64,000 bases of DNA from Prostheceraeus crozeri (taxonomy: Eukaryota > Platyhelminthes > Polycladida > Euryleptidae), in NCBI GenBank assembly GCA_907163375.1, contig CAJQUW010014290.1:62001-126000 (forward strand), in the 5' to 3' direction. Below the pieces are notes generated by a model. It was not told where the DNA came from. It was given only the letters and a program-made list of their open reading frames with translations, and searched no databases. Each line of letters opens with the position of its first letter. The stretch's first letter is position 1. Position numbers and translations under genes: made by a program. This document shows positions 23,871-35,925 of the stretch, one piece after another.

Positions 23871-24260
23871 ATATAATATTCGTCCGAAAAGCTGGATCTT
23901 CGCAAATCTGGTGAGAATCGCTAGCCTTGGTGGTAGTCGCACCGCGCTTGCAGGTCGGTAACTGGGTTCTATTTTCAGCTGACAAGCAATTTTTAGTGGC
24001 TGCGTCAGGAAGATCTTTAAATTTGTCCTCGTAATAAAAAATAATAATATATAGGCACTAAATTACTTATTCGATTCTCAGCGGTCTCGTGGAAGCGGGT
24101 GCACCTGTTGTATCTAATATGAATGACTGCAAGGCCTCTTTATGGTTGAATAAATATTTGTCTCAGTGCATTCCTGTAGGCTTTGTCACCATCCATTTTA
24201 CCCTAAAGCGGTCTATAGTTGGTCTATGACTATGACTGATCCATGAGAGTGCGTGCGTTA

Positions 24261-24984
24261 GTCTGGCATGAGGCAGCCTGTAGGGAACGAGGCCGAAAAT
24301 GCGACTTTCATAGAATGATGTACACCATATGCCTATTATAAATCTGCGCGTCTGCCGAGGTCTATCTGGTTCCTCTTCTTGTCAGACACGATCAAAGAAA
24401 AGCACATGTTGATTCAATGGGATGCAGATTGACGTTTTTGGCAAAAATTATATTTTATGTGTTTTCTCTGGTTAAGCGAAGAGTTCTAAGTCTAGAGTCA
24501 CAATTTTTGACATGGAATGTCTTCTGGTCATTTCTTATCATGTTCATGCATCCCTGTCTAAGAAGTCAAACTCATTCAGATTTGGCACGACTCTTAGTGT
24601 CGGCAAATACAAGCATTTTGAGAACTTAATTCACATTGAACCACATTCTCTCATACATCAGAGGCATGATAATAACACATGCACATCATAGGAAATGGCT
24701 TGAAAACATTCCACATCAAGAATTGTGGTTGTAGGCTTTGTACTTTTCGCTTGATCAGAGAAAACATAGAAGATTTCATCTTAAATAAAAACTTCAATCT
24801 GCGTCCCTTAGGGTAAACTTGTGTTTTCCTTTGATGTTGTCTGACAAGAACAGGAACTACATGTAACTATACATATAGAAGTCGGCAGATGTACAGTTTC
24901 ACAGGAGGCATAGAGTACACATCATTCTGTGAAAGTCTCATTTTCGGCCTCTTTCCCTGCATAAACTCGTTCTGGCTGCCGGAC
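24261..24984. mobile_element. Foldback element FB, copy 2
   Basis: The borders are TA (24259-24260 and 24985-24986). The right end is TTCTGGCTGCCGGAC. The left end is altered (GTCTGGCATGAGGCAGC) but continues into GGGAACGAGGCCGAAAATG. The two arms of about 330 bp are inverted copies, meeting near 24640. The open frames inside come from arm sequence. Confidence 0.82.
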
Positions 24985-25131
24985 TATTAAGTGCCTCAAT
25001 TACATAAGCTTTTGTTCTCTTGATTTGTCACATAAATTCAGAGACAACCTATTAATGGTCTGAGCTCTTTGGCGGTTATATTTATTTTATTTGTAGGCGC
25101 TGTCTTCATTATAAATTTGAAAATCCAAAAC

Positions 25132-25908
25132 ACTGTTTGCTGGTTCATGGCCATGCTTGTTCTCTCAAGTGAACTGCAGCAAGATAAAATACTAAAATAT
25201 TGACAGAAGATAATAACAGGATCTAGCGAATAAAGTTAAAACTACGCAAGACACAAGAATGATGACATCAGATGCTAGCACATGCTAAAATGTCAGAAAT
25301 CATAGAAAAGCTATGTACAGTCACTACTTAAGTAAAGCAATAGGTAGAATTAAACGACATTATCAATAAATAATGAATCAGACACAAATTTCAAGTCAGT
25401 TTCAAGACATGAAGTCGGTCTTTCTGCGCGCATGATATTGTGTGTTCCCCTTTGATGGTAACACTTGACCATGTGTGTGTGGCGACACTTCATCGAGTGT
25501 GACAGAAAAAAAACTGACACAGAAGCACCGACATTTTATCACAACAAAAGCCTCAAAACAAGTTTCCTCAACTGAAAGTGTGACTGTCGGTGGCAAAGGG
25601 AGCAGCCGATATTATGCGCGCAGAAAGACCGACTTCTTGTCTTGAAACTAACCTGAAAACTTGTGTCTGATTCATTATTTATTGATAATGTCGTTTAATT
25701 CTACCTATTGCTTCACTTAAGTAGTGACTGTACATACCTTTTCTATGATTTCTGACATTCTAGAATGTGCTAGCAGCTGATGTCATCATTCTAGTGTCTT
25801 GCGTAGTTTTAACTTTACTCACTAGTATTATCTTGTGTCAACATTTTAGCATTTTATCTTGTTGTGGTTGACATGAGAGAACAAGCGTGGCAATGAACCA
25901 GCAAACAG
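25132..25908. mobile_element. Long foldback element with CTGTTTGCTGG ends
   Basis: Left arm 25132-25438 and right arm 25607-25908 are inverted copies. Both contain GCTGGTTCAT at the ends, a GTCACTACTTAAGT block, GACATTATCAATAAATAATG and GAAGTCGGTCTTTCTGCGCG. The spacer of about 170 bp (25439-25606) has a short minus-strand frame (25402-25596) that I do not believe is a gene. Its ends differ from family FB, so it is a separate foldback family. Confidence 0.82.
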
Positions 25909-26790
25909 TACATTTATTTGTTTTAATCTCCTCATCTTCATACAATAAATAGCAATTCAAAATTTAGAATCACGAATTCTGAGACAGGCTTGTGAAAATT
26001 ATGAGATTTTGTCGAATTTAGGCTATTAATCAACTCAATGATTGCTTTTTATGATGCCATTCTGGTTGAATAGACAAAGAAGATTCTTAGGAGAAAAGCA
26101 AAGGGATTTACAAGATTCATTCAAAAACTACCATTTCATTGCATTTGTGAAATGATGGTCTACGTTCAAGTAACTTCAAATGCGATTATAGTGAATAAGG
26201 AACGATCCTAAGAATTCAAATGAGAAGAAGATATAGTGATGATTACTTATACGGTGTATATGAATTACTTACTTATGCACATTGCTACTAAACATATTAT
26301 AAGTAGTATTTATATAGAACTTGAATTTCCAATGCAATTTTCGATGTCTATGTTGTGATAGACAATCATGATATGATGCATTGACTCGTGTTTATAAAAC
26401 ATTGTACTTTTGTCACTAAATCGATTCGCTTCGTCAAAGGTCTTCAAACAAAATGCTGGCAAGACTTGCCATTTTCAGCTAAAAGTCACAATAATGTTGA
26501 ATGCGAACTATTTAACTTTTCAAAGATCTGTGTGGTAAAGCCAATTCATCTAAGATTTTCCTGCAATGCTTCACACCACTGTCGAATAAGTTGGTCATTT
26601 TGCAAAAAGCACGCAAGAAGACAACTCTTTCAAATAATTACAATTTTACTTGATAGCTTAATAGCATTACAAGTCGACAATGTGAGAAGGTTACATGAAA
26701 GCAACTATGCATTTGGAAAAAGTATGATAGAATGAAGTGATTATAAAAATTTAGGAAGGGAGCTACTGACACTTTCTTTCAAAATTCGCG

Positions 26791-27193
26791 CACAAATGGC
26801 TTAATAGCATGGATTTGTAGATCTTGAAATTAGTAAAATCGCCAAAATTAAGTCAGAACATGAAGTTTACTCATTTTGTAGAGGCTCTCAAACATCAAAT
26901 ACTGAATCATGTGACTCACTTCAACTTGTATATCGAAGTTGATGCTCTGAACTCAATCATGTTTCAAATTTCATGGCATTCTGATAAATAGTTTCTTTTC
27001 TGCAAAAGAAAATGTACGAAAATTGCCAAGTGTTTCACAATCCATAGATTTTTCTTGAATTTTGCCACTGTATTCCAATGGGAATCATTTAACCCTACCT
27101 ATAGCCGAAAGCGACTGGCTGTGACACTTAAGAATTTGACTTTTGTATTCAGCGTTTCTAGATCTACAAATCTATGCTATTAAGCTCTTTGTG
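26791..27193. mobile_element. MITE-like element with CACAAAxxGCTTAATAGCAT ends
   Basis: The left end CACAAATGGCTTAATAGCAT followed by GGATTTGTAGATCTTG is repeated inverted at 27156-27193, read in reverse as CACAAAGAGCTTAATAGCAT then AGATTTGTAGATCTAG. The interior of about 330 bp has no gene. Confidence 0.65.
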
Positions 27194-27721
27194 TCATAGA
27201 GCGTCATGGACATGCGTTGTCATGAGAGCGGTACATAAACAATGACGGTTTCCAGTGCTTGACAATGGGAAGTTACCAGCTACTTATTAGTGCATTTTGT
27301 AAATATTCACGATTATTATCATTTCTCTTTATGTTTAAAAACATTTTGATAAAATAACTCACAATAAATCCCCTTGCGACAAGAATCTACAATTGCTGTC
27401 AGATTTCTATGGGTAGCACCACAGAATTAGACAGGTCGTCTCTTCTTCCATTTGACTAGAAGGGAAACAAAGGAACATGTAGCGTAAGTGAAATGGCACA
27501 ATCTGCTGACTAAATACCATAGCAATCGAACAATGAGGAGCCAGTTCAACATTAAACACGCCAATTGTGCGAAGTTTCAGTGACTGTTATCAATCAAACA
27601 CTGCTGTTATCATAGCAAAGAGACACAGAGATGTCAAGTTCTACAGAGAAGTTTGTGCGCCTGATAACTTTTTTAAAATGATCGGAGGACCCAACATTAT
27701 CGAAAACACTTTTGCGCAATG

Positions 27722-27762
27722 ATCTGAATTCTTCGAATCTGAAGGAATCGTGGCGATCGGAG
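27722..27762 (+). repeat. 40-bp dispersed repeat, unit 2
   Basis: It repeats the 15646-15690 unit: TGAATTCTTCGAATCTGAAG, then GAATCGTGGCGATCG. Confidence 0.5.
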
Positions 27763-28031
27763 CATTTTGAAGGAATTCAGAGCAATCCGCAAGCGACGCA
27801 AGACTATTTTTCCTATCTCTGTAAGGTATCAAAAATTTCTTTTTGCCCACTTATTAAGTTCCTGCATGTGCCATTTGCTTGAATCAGTTAGCACTTCTAG
27901 CAAAGTGATGCGGTTAAACAATCTAATTCTGTGGGTAGCACAGTCGGTAGGTGATTTCTATGATCTATCTAAATAGTGGACTATGAAGAAATTTCTAACA
28001 TCCCGCAATATGGCACTAATTGCCTGCTTTA

Positions 28032-28416
28032 CACTGGCAGTTCATGTGCTATGCAACAGATGACGAAGATTACCTCGGTATGAAGTTTATCGTAATTTCG
28101 TCTGACACAAAACATGACGTCAGTGCTGCAGTGGCAGTTCAGGTGCAGTTCAGCGATTAGAGAGAAGTAGGCCTATATTTCTTTGCAGCCTGCTACAAAG
28201 GCAGTGTCATCTGATTGGTTAATTTTCTATATTATTTGTTCCATGACTCACTTTGGTTGGACAGTGTAGTAACTGATTTGCTGTCTTGCTGTCTTGCTGT
28301 TTGCAATGTAAATTGGGTGCTGCACATGCAGTTACGTTTCATAGCTGTGTCATGCTGCGTTTCAATCACGTGACGGGCATGTCACTCGTCTGCTGCAACT
28401 GCAGCGACTACCAGTG
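28032..28416. mobile_element. TA-flanked MITE, 385 bp
   Basis: TA lies on both sides (28030-28031 and 28417-28418). The ends are CACTGGCAGTTCATGTGC and, reversed, CACTGGTAGTCGCTGC. Similarity continues weakly inward as GCAACAGA against GCAGCAGACGA. It ends only a few bases before the larger element at 28424. Confidence 0.65.
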
Positions 28417-28423
28417 TAAAGTA

Positions 28424-30113
28424 CAATCGGCGACATTTTATCAGGATCACCCACTTTTTTTAGTTTTTTACAGCTAGCTATTTGTTGATGCCATATTATG
28501 CTTCACCCTGTCAATATATTAACTAGGCATGTATGCCAAGAATTTACCATAACATAGACATCTATTGATCAATAACACAGACACCAGAAACTCAAACTCA
28601 AAAACTGGCCGCGACATATTATTAGGACCACTTTAGACATTTAGACAAGAAGCTTTCTTTTAAACATGGTAACGCTTGGTAAAGTGCTATAATCAGTTAT
28701 ATACGTTTATGGCGATTTCTTAGCAATGCAAATTGTGTATTCTGATTGCCTTATGTGTGCCTGTTCCTGTTTGCTGTGAGATAGGCGCATTTTAGAAACT
28801 TTCATTAATTTGTGGCCAGTGTGTCGTCGCCTACGCACGCGCACTGTTACCGGATAATAATAATGATATCGATATTCATTATCAAATCGATCCTTGATTG
28901 GCTTTGCATAATGGAGACCAGATATCTTGCTATTGAGATAACATAGATATCTATCAATGCGATTTATGTTAAGGTCTAATTCATGAGTGAAAAACGGATC
29001 TAGCGCAAGCATTAGTGACCAGATAGAAGTTATGCTGCGCGACGAGTTTTCTCACCGTGAAATCGATACTCTTTGTTATGTTTCAAAGTCTTCGGCAATG
29101 CTTGTCCAACGGAATATGACTTAGGGAAATTCCTATGGAGCAAACCGACGACGACGTTGTGGATCATGATGAAAATCTACGACACATGATGACCAATTCC
29201 GAGAGCGTAGAACTACTGTTCGACAAGAGGGGTTAATCACCTCGTCCCAGTCACGGAGATGACGACAAAATCGTGACATCAATCATGCGTCATGCACTGT
29301 TCAACGAGGGACGCATGAAAAGGATTGCGGCCAAAGAAAGTGTCGCAGCTGACCATGCATAAAGCTCAAATAGGCTTAATTTTGACACTCGTCATGTCAA
29401 TCGGAGCGTCGACGACTGGTGAATAGTGGCAGTCAGCGTCGATTCGAGCTTTGAGTGTCAACAGGCCGCTCGTCAGTGAATCCGGCAGTCACGTGGATCA
29501 ATTCCTCCTGTGTTTTAGCACGTCAAACACCAAGCAGAGGTCATGCTACAAGGGAGCTGGTAGACTTCTTGTTTGTGAGTGCTCTATGAACTCGGCTGGG
29601 CTACATCATTGCAAGCTCTTAAGAGAAGGATGCTTCCATATTTCATGAGTGCCGGCTTCCTGAAAACAACGGGCTGCTTGTTTAAGTCGAGTTTTTTTAT
29701 TCTTGTTTCACACACACTGTCCGTGTTGTGAAGATATATTTTTATGACATTACAGCCACTGTGTTGGAAGGGCCATCTCCGACGTAAATCCTTCAAAACA
29801 TTAAAGGGGTGTCATGAAGCGTCGACTTCGTAAGATGTTGCACTCGAAATTTTTGGGTTTCTAATTGCAAAACAATAACGAGGCGCCATCATGTACAGAG
29901 GAAAGTTTCTTGTCTAAATGTCTAAAGTGGTCCTAATAACATGTCGTGGCCATGTGTTGAGTTTGAGTGTCTCTGGTGTCTGTGTTATGGTAAATTCTTG
30001 GCATGCATGCCTAATTAATATATTGACAGGGTGAAGCATAATATGACATCAACAAGTAGATAGCTGTAAAAAACTGAAAAAAGTGGGTGATCCTGATAAA
30101 ATGTCGCTTACTG
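28424..30113. mobile_element. 1.7-kb DNA transposon with about 230-bp terminal inverted repeats
   Basis: TA borders are present (28422-28423 and 30114-30115). The left TIR (28424-28660) begins CAATCGGCGACATTTTATC and the right TIR (about 29885-30113) reads, reversed, CAGTAAGCGACATTTTATC. Both then share GGATCACCCACTTTTTT, GTGAAGCATAA-type sequence and CTTGTCTAAATGTCTAAAG. The interior holds only eroded frames. One possible trace is DQIEVMLRDEFSHREIDTL near 29010-29066 on the + strand, which I cannot assign to a family. The superfamily is therefore undetermined; TA duplication would fit Tc1/mariner or related groups. Confidence 0.75.
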
Positions 30114-30363
30114 TAAGCTTTAGAGTGGTCATGGTATCAATTTGACAGCAAACTTCCTTCATATCAATTTTCTCTATTCAATAAGTCAGAACAGACGCAA
30201 TGTCCGGCGACAATTAGTCCTTCGATCGGCATTACCAAAGCAATGCAGCTAGAGTTCCTCTTTGTGAGTACTGCTCAAGCATGACTACTACACGGCCGAT
30301 GGCCAGTGTTGTTATTTCTGATATCACACGAAGGATATGCAACTTCTGCTGTGTCTGCAACAT

Positions 30364-31141
30364 CACAACAGCTATCTTTGATTGATTGATTGATAATAAA
30401 CGGCATGCAGATGACGAAAACTGCAAAAAACATGATTGAAAATATGCAAAAACTCTAGGTCTCTACGCAAGCCCATAATCAGATTCAGCAATGCCAATAT
30501 TCATAAAAATGCTTCTTGTTTTCTTGTTTTTACTTTTCTCAAATATGAGTCTCTTCAACCTCAAAATTTGACAGACTTTTCAGGAAACTGTTTTCTTTTG
30601 AAATGTCTCTACCTGACTCTCAGCTTTCAATGTCAGACAACGACTTCCCTAACCCGAGTGATGTATACGTAGACAGAGGAAATTCCTAAGTGACTGCTCG
30701 CGGTATTGATCGATTAGTTTGTTCAATAAAAAAAATGAATGCTGACACTTTATTAATTAATTGTTTGACTGTGTTTGCTAGCTTCATTATTCCTCTATTG
30801 TGCTTGCGACATTATTTCGATATTCGAGTGCACATTTCATGATGTCATCAACCGAGAAAGACTTATATTTTTTCAAAGTTACCGCTGCGAGGAAGGAAAA
30901 GTTAAGAAAGACTTATAACTGAATGAATAATTAGTAAATCTTGCGGCACAACAGACTTTCATGGCGAATTTCTTAGGATTTTATCTCAAAACTTCTTCTA
31001 GTTTCGGAAGAGAAGCGATCTAAATTGCACACCGAGTACTTATGATAACGATGACATGTATTATGTAGATGTACATGCATATTGTCTATTGTCCATACTG
31101 TAATTAGAATCGTGCTAGCGAGAGCGAGAGAGAGAGAGAGA
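30364..31141 (+). repeat. Unclassified dispersed repeat, copy 1 (about 780 bp)
   Basis: This stretch recurs inverted at 42546-43346 with high similarity. One end carries a TGAT microsatellite (TTGATTGATTGATTGATAAT) and the other a GA-rich run (GCGAGAGCGAGAGAGAGAG). A 78-codon open frame (30436-30672) is shared only partly by the other copy and differs in frame, so I do not call it a gene. The CAAT tail could suggest a LINE-type 3' end on the minus strand, but no reverse transcriptase is seen. Confidence 0.7.
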
Positions 31142-31849
31142 ACAACTGAACTGTGAACATCTTTTGTGTTAGGACATCAGCACATGCACTGCTTCATTTT
31201 CATAATTTAAAGTTCTTCAATAATATCATCGACAAAATTCAAGCAGATAATTAGAAGAGGTATTCGACATTCCATGAGAATTCATGTTGCATCGAAGCCA
31301 TTTATTTAATTGTTTTTGCGAAGTTGTAACTATTTCATCAACGATTTCAAATTCATCGCAACAGAGACATCAGAAATCACTTCTAGATAAGTGATTAAAA
31401 TTTGATGCAAGTTTTATAGATGGCGAAATGATCCCGGCTCAAATGCTGCCGAAGGTCTCTATCCGAATCGGCAGAGGTTTATGTTTTTCTTTTTTTACTA
31501 CACTCGTTTTATGTTATTTCCTTTTCAATACATTATTCTGCTCGCATTCAATCATTTATATCAGTCGACTCAGACAGTAAAACCGCCGTCATTTACAATC
31601 AAAGTGCTTACTTAAGCTGCTCCATCACCAGGCATCAAAGAGTGCAGATTTCAGGTTGATTTTATTTTCTCGTTCTATCAATTGTCTGAGTATTAGCATC
31701 TAAATCGATAGAAAGTTGTCATGTTAATAAAGCGTACTAATTGATACTACACTAAGTGCGTCCTTACAGATCGCAGACACGCCGAGGAGCCTTATTGATT
31801 TCATCAAAGGGAAATCTAAACGGAATTTGGAAATAAAAATCATCCGTGA

Positions 31850-32471
31850 TAGAAATAAGAAGACAAACTTACTAGTGTATTTCGACCACCTAAAGTGGTA
31901 ATCGTCAGAAATCTGTTTACTCTCCAATTCCTGCATCAGATTCAAATTACAAGAACATAAAAGCGGTAGCAGGTTATAGAGCGCACACAATCCCAAATGA
32001 ACAAATAATACCGTGAAGGAAATCAGTAGATATCTTAAGATTCTAAAACAAGGCTAATAGAAATTGCAACCTCTACACTAAGGAAAATAAGAAAAAGGAA
32101 AATTACGCAGTAAGCCTCGGTCTCTATGTCATTAAGTGAAGGCTTTTGAACTTTATTTGCAGCATTACGATCTCCTGCTGCACGAAATGCCGCAAATATA
32201 GCTCAAAAACATTCACGTAAGTGACTCAGTGAGACCGAGACTTCTTGAGTAATTTTCCTTTTTCTCATTTTCTTCAGTCTAGAGGTTGCAAATTGTATTT
32301 TCGTTGTTTTTAAGTCTTAAGATATCTACTGATTTCCTTCACCGTAGTACAGCCAACTGTCGTTTTTATGCTTTTGTAATCTGAATCTCATGCAGGACTT
32401 AGAGAGTAACAGATTTCTGACGATGGCTGCTTCAGATGGTCGAAATATTAAGTTTGTCTTCTTATTTCTAT
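31850..32471. mobile_element. Foldback element with paired CTGACGA motifs
   Basis: Arms at about 31850-32144 and 32215-32471 are inverted repeats: AGAAATAAGAAGACAAACTT faces AAGTTTGTCTTCTTATTTCT, and TACTGATTTCCTTCACSGT-like blocks also face each other. Each arm carries CTGACGA followed by a short insert and GAAAT (31880-31918 on the minus strand; 32417-32445 on the plus strand). In the left arm the insert can form an ACCAC/GTGGT stem. That layout resembles ribozyme-like tails of Penelope-like elements, but the remaining hammerhead pairing is not evident. Confidence 0.7.
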
Positions 32472-33719
32472 TAATTATTATAGCAGGGAAATAAATGCTT
32501 GCTTCTTTAAATCAACCGTGTTTCATGAGTCACGACCCCAGTGACGGTGACTTGATAGCGACTTCAATGAATACATTTTTAAAACGCTCACTCAGGCGCG
32601 CAGCCAGGATTTTCATTCGGTCGGACATGAATTTTCGGATGCATCCCTGATGCTAATTATCAAAATTCTAGTGCACTGCATAATAGGCCTACAATTACTT
32701 TATCACCGCTTACCGGAAAGCATGCACACATTCATACCGCATTTCTAAGATTCATAGTATGAATATAATGGAAGCATGATTAAAAGAAAATAATTTATGC
32801 TATCAATCGCAGATGGGGATCAATTCATCTGTCAGATTCCTTCAGAAATTATTACGGTTCAGTTTTATGTCTGCGTTAACTGCTAACAGCGCAAGTCGAT
32901 TCAGTCTTATTTGACCTATCGTGGATCTATGGTGAAATTATACAGCACTAAATTTTACAAATCTTTTCACCTGTTAGGTTAGATGGAATGGAGAAATATT
33001 CCACACACATTGACTAGAATCTTAGTAATGACTACCGGTCTGTAACATGGAACTTTTATTCTGCATTACGATTTTATCGCGGCGGGATTCGCAGCCTGAA
33101 GCAGTACATCGGTCCCGTCTGTTTTAGGTTGATTACAGATAATAATGGACTAGCAATAAACTATCTCTGGGGTCGACTGGCCATTGATGTAATCATCATT
33201 GCAATGGACAGGCATGGAAGATAGATTAACTTGAGTGATATGCTCACAACAGATTAAAACAAATTGACCTTACAAACCAAATCATGTGTTCCAAATCACA
33301 TTTGATCCATATTTGTATTTGAGCTGTACCAAGTTGATTTGTAGGATCATAGCTTATGAAAAGGAATACGAAAGAAGAAAAACTAGTAGACCAACACGGT
33401 GTGAAGGGCCTTGGAGATTGTCCATGGGACTTACCAGTGTAATTTCGTTCCGGTCTGGTGTGAGAAATTGCGCTTGTTCTACCGAGCCCATGAAATGGAA
33501 ACTGTAGCAGTTGTTATGTTGATTGAAATTGTTAATCATATCGTTTGATTGAGATTGCTCCATCGAATCTTCGAGCATTTGAAGAATTTTACAGTAACAT
33601 GAAGAAGTTTTTTATATACATGTACCTGAGACACCCAGCTCAGCGACAATTCAAAATATTATTCCAGTGTATTAAGCAGCGATGAAAGTGTTTGTGTAAG
33701 AAGAAGATAAAGAATTAGT
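32472..33719. other. No clear feature
   Basis: The right half (33280-33719) could be the eroded upstream part of the hAT transposase relic, but no motif is readable. Frames at 33286-33578 overlap on both strands and look random. Confidence 0.3.
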
Positions 33720-34315
33720 CAGTCTTGGCATTGAAGAAAAATGTCAAGAAGTTTTTGGATGATGAATTCTGGACGTCTGTTGCTCCTACTCACATTCTAG
33801 CCACAGCCTGCTGTGCACTTGGGGAAATTAACAAACATCTCTAAAGACCAGAAGGACATGTCAAAGAAAGCGACAGAAGCATGCTTTCTTTGCTAAAGCT
33901 ATCATTGACAAAGCGAAAAATGAACTGATCCTTGAATTTGCAACCGCAATGGACGAATTAGGCTCATCGAGACCGAAAATGAGGACATTTAATCCTCTCT
34001 CAGAATTTCAGTTATCAACATCTCCAGAAATTCAAGTAGAAGAACATTTAGAATACATGGATTTCATGAAGGAATGGAGCGAGTACAGAATATCGATGCT
34101 GTGGATGCTATGACATCAGATGATCCATTGGAATTTTGGTATCGATCTCAGTTGTCTTCACCGTTGATGATAAAAGCGTCGCGGCAGTTGTATCATAGGC
34201 GTCAAGTGCCAAAAGCGAGAGAACTTTCAATGGCGCTTGAGAGCTCATAAATTCGAAGAGAACACAATTAGCACCTAAACATGTTGAATAGATAATTGTA
34301 CTTAAGAACACCATG
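33720..34315 (+). pseudogene. hAT transposase C-terminal relic
   Basis: Fragments in shifting frames on the + strand match the C-terminal half of hAT transposases. Near 33742 there is VKKFLDDEFWTSVAPTHILA. Near 34120 there is DPLEFWYRSQLSSPLMIKAS, the start of the dimerisation region. Near 34200 there is ASSAKSERTFNGA, the hallmark PASSxxxERxFS box. After it, KRTQLAPKHVE matches the RxxLxPxxVxxL tail. Several stops and frame changes show it is long dead. The N-terminus and first catalytic residues were not recognised. It ends just before the hAT miniature element at 34341. Confidence 0.78.
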
Positions 34316-34340
34316 GAAAACAACCTGCGGCAGTTTTTCC

Positions 34341-35098
34341 CAGGGATGCGGAGTCTAGTCGGAGTCCCGGAGTCCTATCATTCTTGCTGGAGTCGGAGTC
34401 CTATCAAATGACTAGACCCGAAATAAAATACAAACATATCATTTATCCTCGTGCATAGCTGTCACTGTCTTGATGTCAACTTTCTCCGTTAAACAAAAGT
34501 GCAGAGGCACTGCTGCATGCAAAGCTTGTAATAGCTGAGGGAATGAACCGTGATAGTTGAAAAAGGATTGTCTTTTCGCTCGGTGACTTAATGGAGAAGA
34601 CAAACTTTCCTCACACCCATGCACCAAAGGTCACATCAGAGACAAAAATGAAATGCTAGTTTGTTTGAGAGCATTACATCTTACCCGAACGTTAATCGTG
34701 TGTGATGACTCCTCCAAAGTGCATATTAAAATCGAAGAGTACTCATATTTTTTGAAGAAGGATGGTGATTTTCCTGCCTGGTAGAGACTGGAGAAAAACC
34801 GTGTGAAGCACACGTCAAGAAGATTGGAGGAGCCGAGTCGCATGCATCCAACTGAAAGCGACATATGATGAACTTTCATCGAAAATGATTGATAATTGAT
34901 ACAGCAATGATCACTAAAGATGGGTTTAGGTAAGCCTATAATGATCTATGATGTAGGTTACCAGGTTTTTTTTAAAAAAAACTAGGCTATAGATGTATAT
35001 ACTGAACAGCCGTAGTCGGAGTCCTATCAACCCCTGTAGTCGTAGTCGGAGTCCTATCAACCCCCGTAGTCGGAGTCGGAGTCCTATCAAAATGATAG
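34341..35098 (+). mobile_element. hAT-like miniature element with BED-like frame, copy 1
   Basis: The left end CAGGGATGCGGAGTC follows GTTTTTCC. The interior matches copies at 46740-47472 and 52782-53503. A degenerate coding stretch (about 34515-34880) contains IKIEEYSYFLKKDGDFPA-like and GEKPCEAHVKKIGGAESHAS sequence. The right side is expanded into three tandem GTCGGAGTCCTATCAACCCC units (34995-35090), and the right terminal repeat is eroded, so its target duplication cannot be confirmed. Confidence 0.7.
34995..35092 (+). repeat. Tandem GTCGGAGTCCTATCAACCCC units
   Basis: Three units of roughly 30 bp lie side by side in the right end of the hAT-like copy 1. The other two copies carry only one or two GGAGTC/GACTCC blocks here. 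They probably arose by expansion of a subterminal transposase-binding repeat. Confidence 0.75.
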
Positions 35099-35529
35099 CC
35101 GCCCTAATAGATTTTGCATCGATCATCATTTCAAATGAGTTTTTCTACTTCAAGACGTTAATTGAACATTTCTATGAAAGAAAATTGAACCACGTATTTT
35201 GAGAATGCGCGTTACACAGCGCTTCATGAAACAGATACAGTTTTCATTACAAATTTATTGAAATTATTACTGACTTGTCAATCGGAAAACTATGTCATCT
35301 GAATGATAGCTAGAATGTTTCTGGAAAAAGCATGATGAATTGACATGTGTGATCTCTTATGTATGCTTGGCTGTTAAATAAATGACTTATAATTACAGAT
35401 GTTGTCTTTTACTTTCCTGTTATTCGTGTTATGGAAATTATTATGTTTCGTTTTCTAGCTTGATTTATTAATTTGACTAGGATAATATTAGGAATTGAAA
35501 CTATCAAAACGCTTACTATGTGACGGCAT

Positions 35530-35925
35530 CCACACTTTATACCCTACAAGTCCACTTCTTCCAGACTCTGCAACGACGAAGAAATGCTTTTGAGGATTTG
35601 GCATGAGATCATCCACCTCTTGTTTATTTGCAAACAAAAGGAATAAGGCCTCGAAGGAGACTGATTTGGGGTGCTACTTTTGGAGTATTGAAGGATTTTC
35701 CAAAGCACCATACTGGAGACTGCGAGTGCCGCATATCGGCAATTTGTGCCGCCTGCGGAAAGTAGACCTACAACTTTTCGCCGTGGAGGGTCTATGAGAT
35801 GATGCGATTTATCTAATCCAAGCATCCCACTCTGGTTGCACCGGTCAGGCACAATGGGTATTGAACCATCCACCTTAATGCTCTTCGACCAGCCTGTCGC
35901 ACATGTAGTCTACCACTGCTGGAGC
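35530..35925 (-). mobile_element. SINE-like repeat candidate of about 390 bp
   Basis: On the minus strand, CAGCAGTGGTAGACTACATG looks like an A box and GGATGGTTCAATACCCATTG like a B box. The body contains CTCATAGACCCTCCACGG and GGCGGCACAAATTGCCGA. Overlapping open frames on both strands (109 and 64 codons) are probably chance. No second copy is present here, so the SINE reading rests on the box spacing alone. Confidence 0.4.

Noticed and set aside
34995-35092. CRISPR-like array
   Set aside because: Three tandem units without unique spacers, inside a eukaryotic transposon end.
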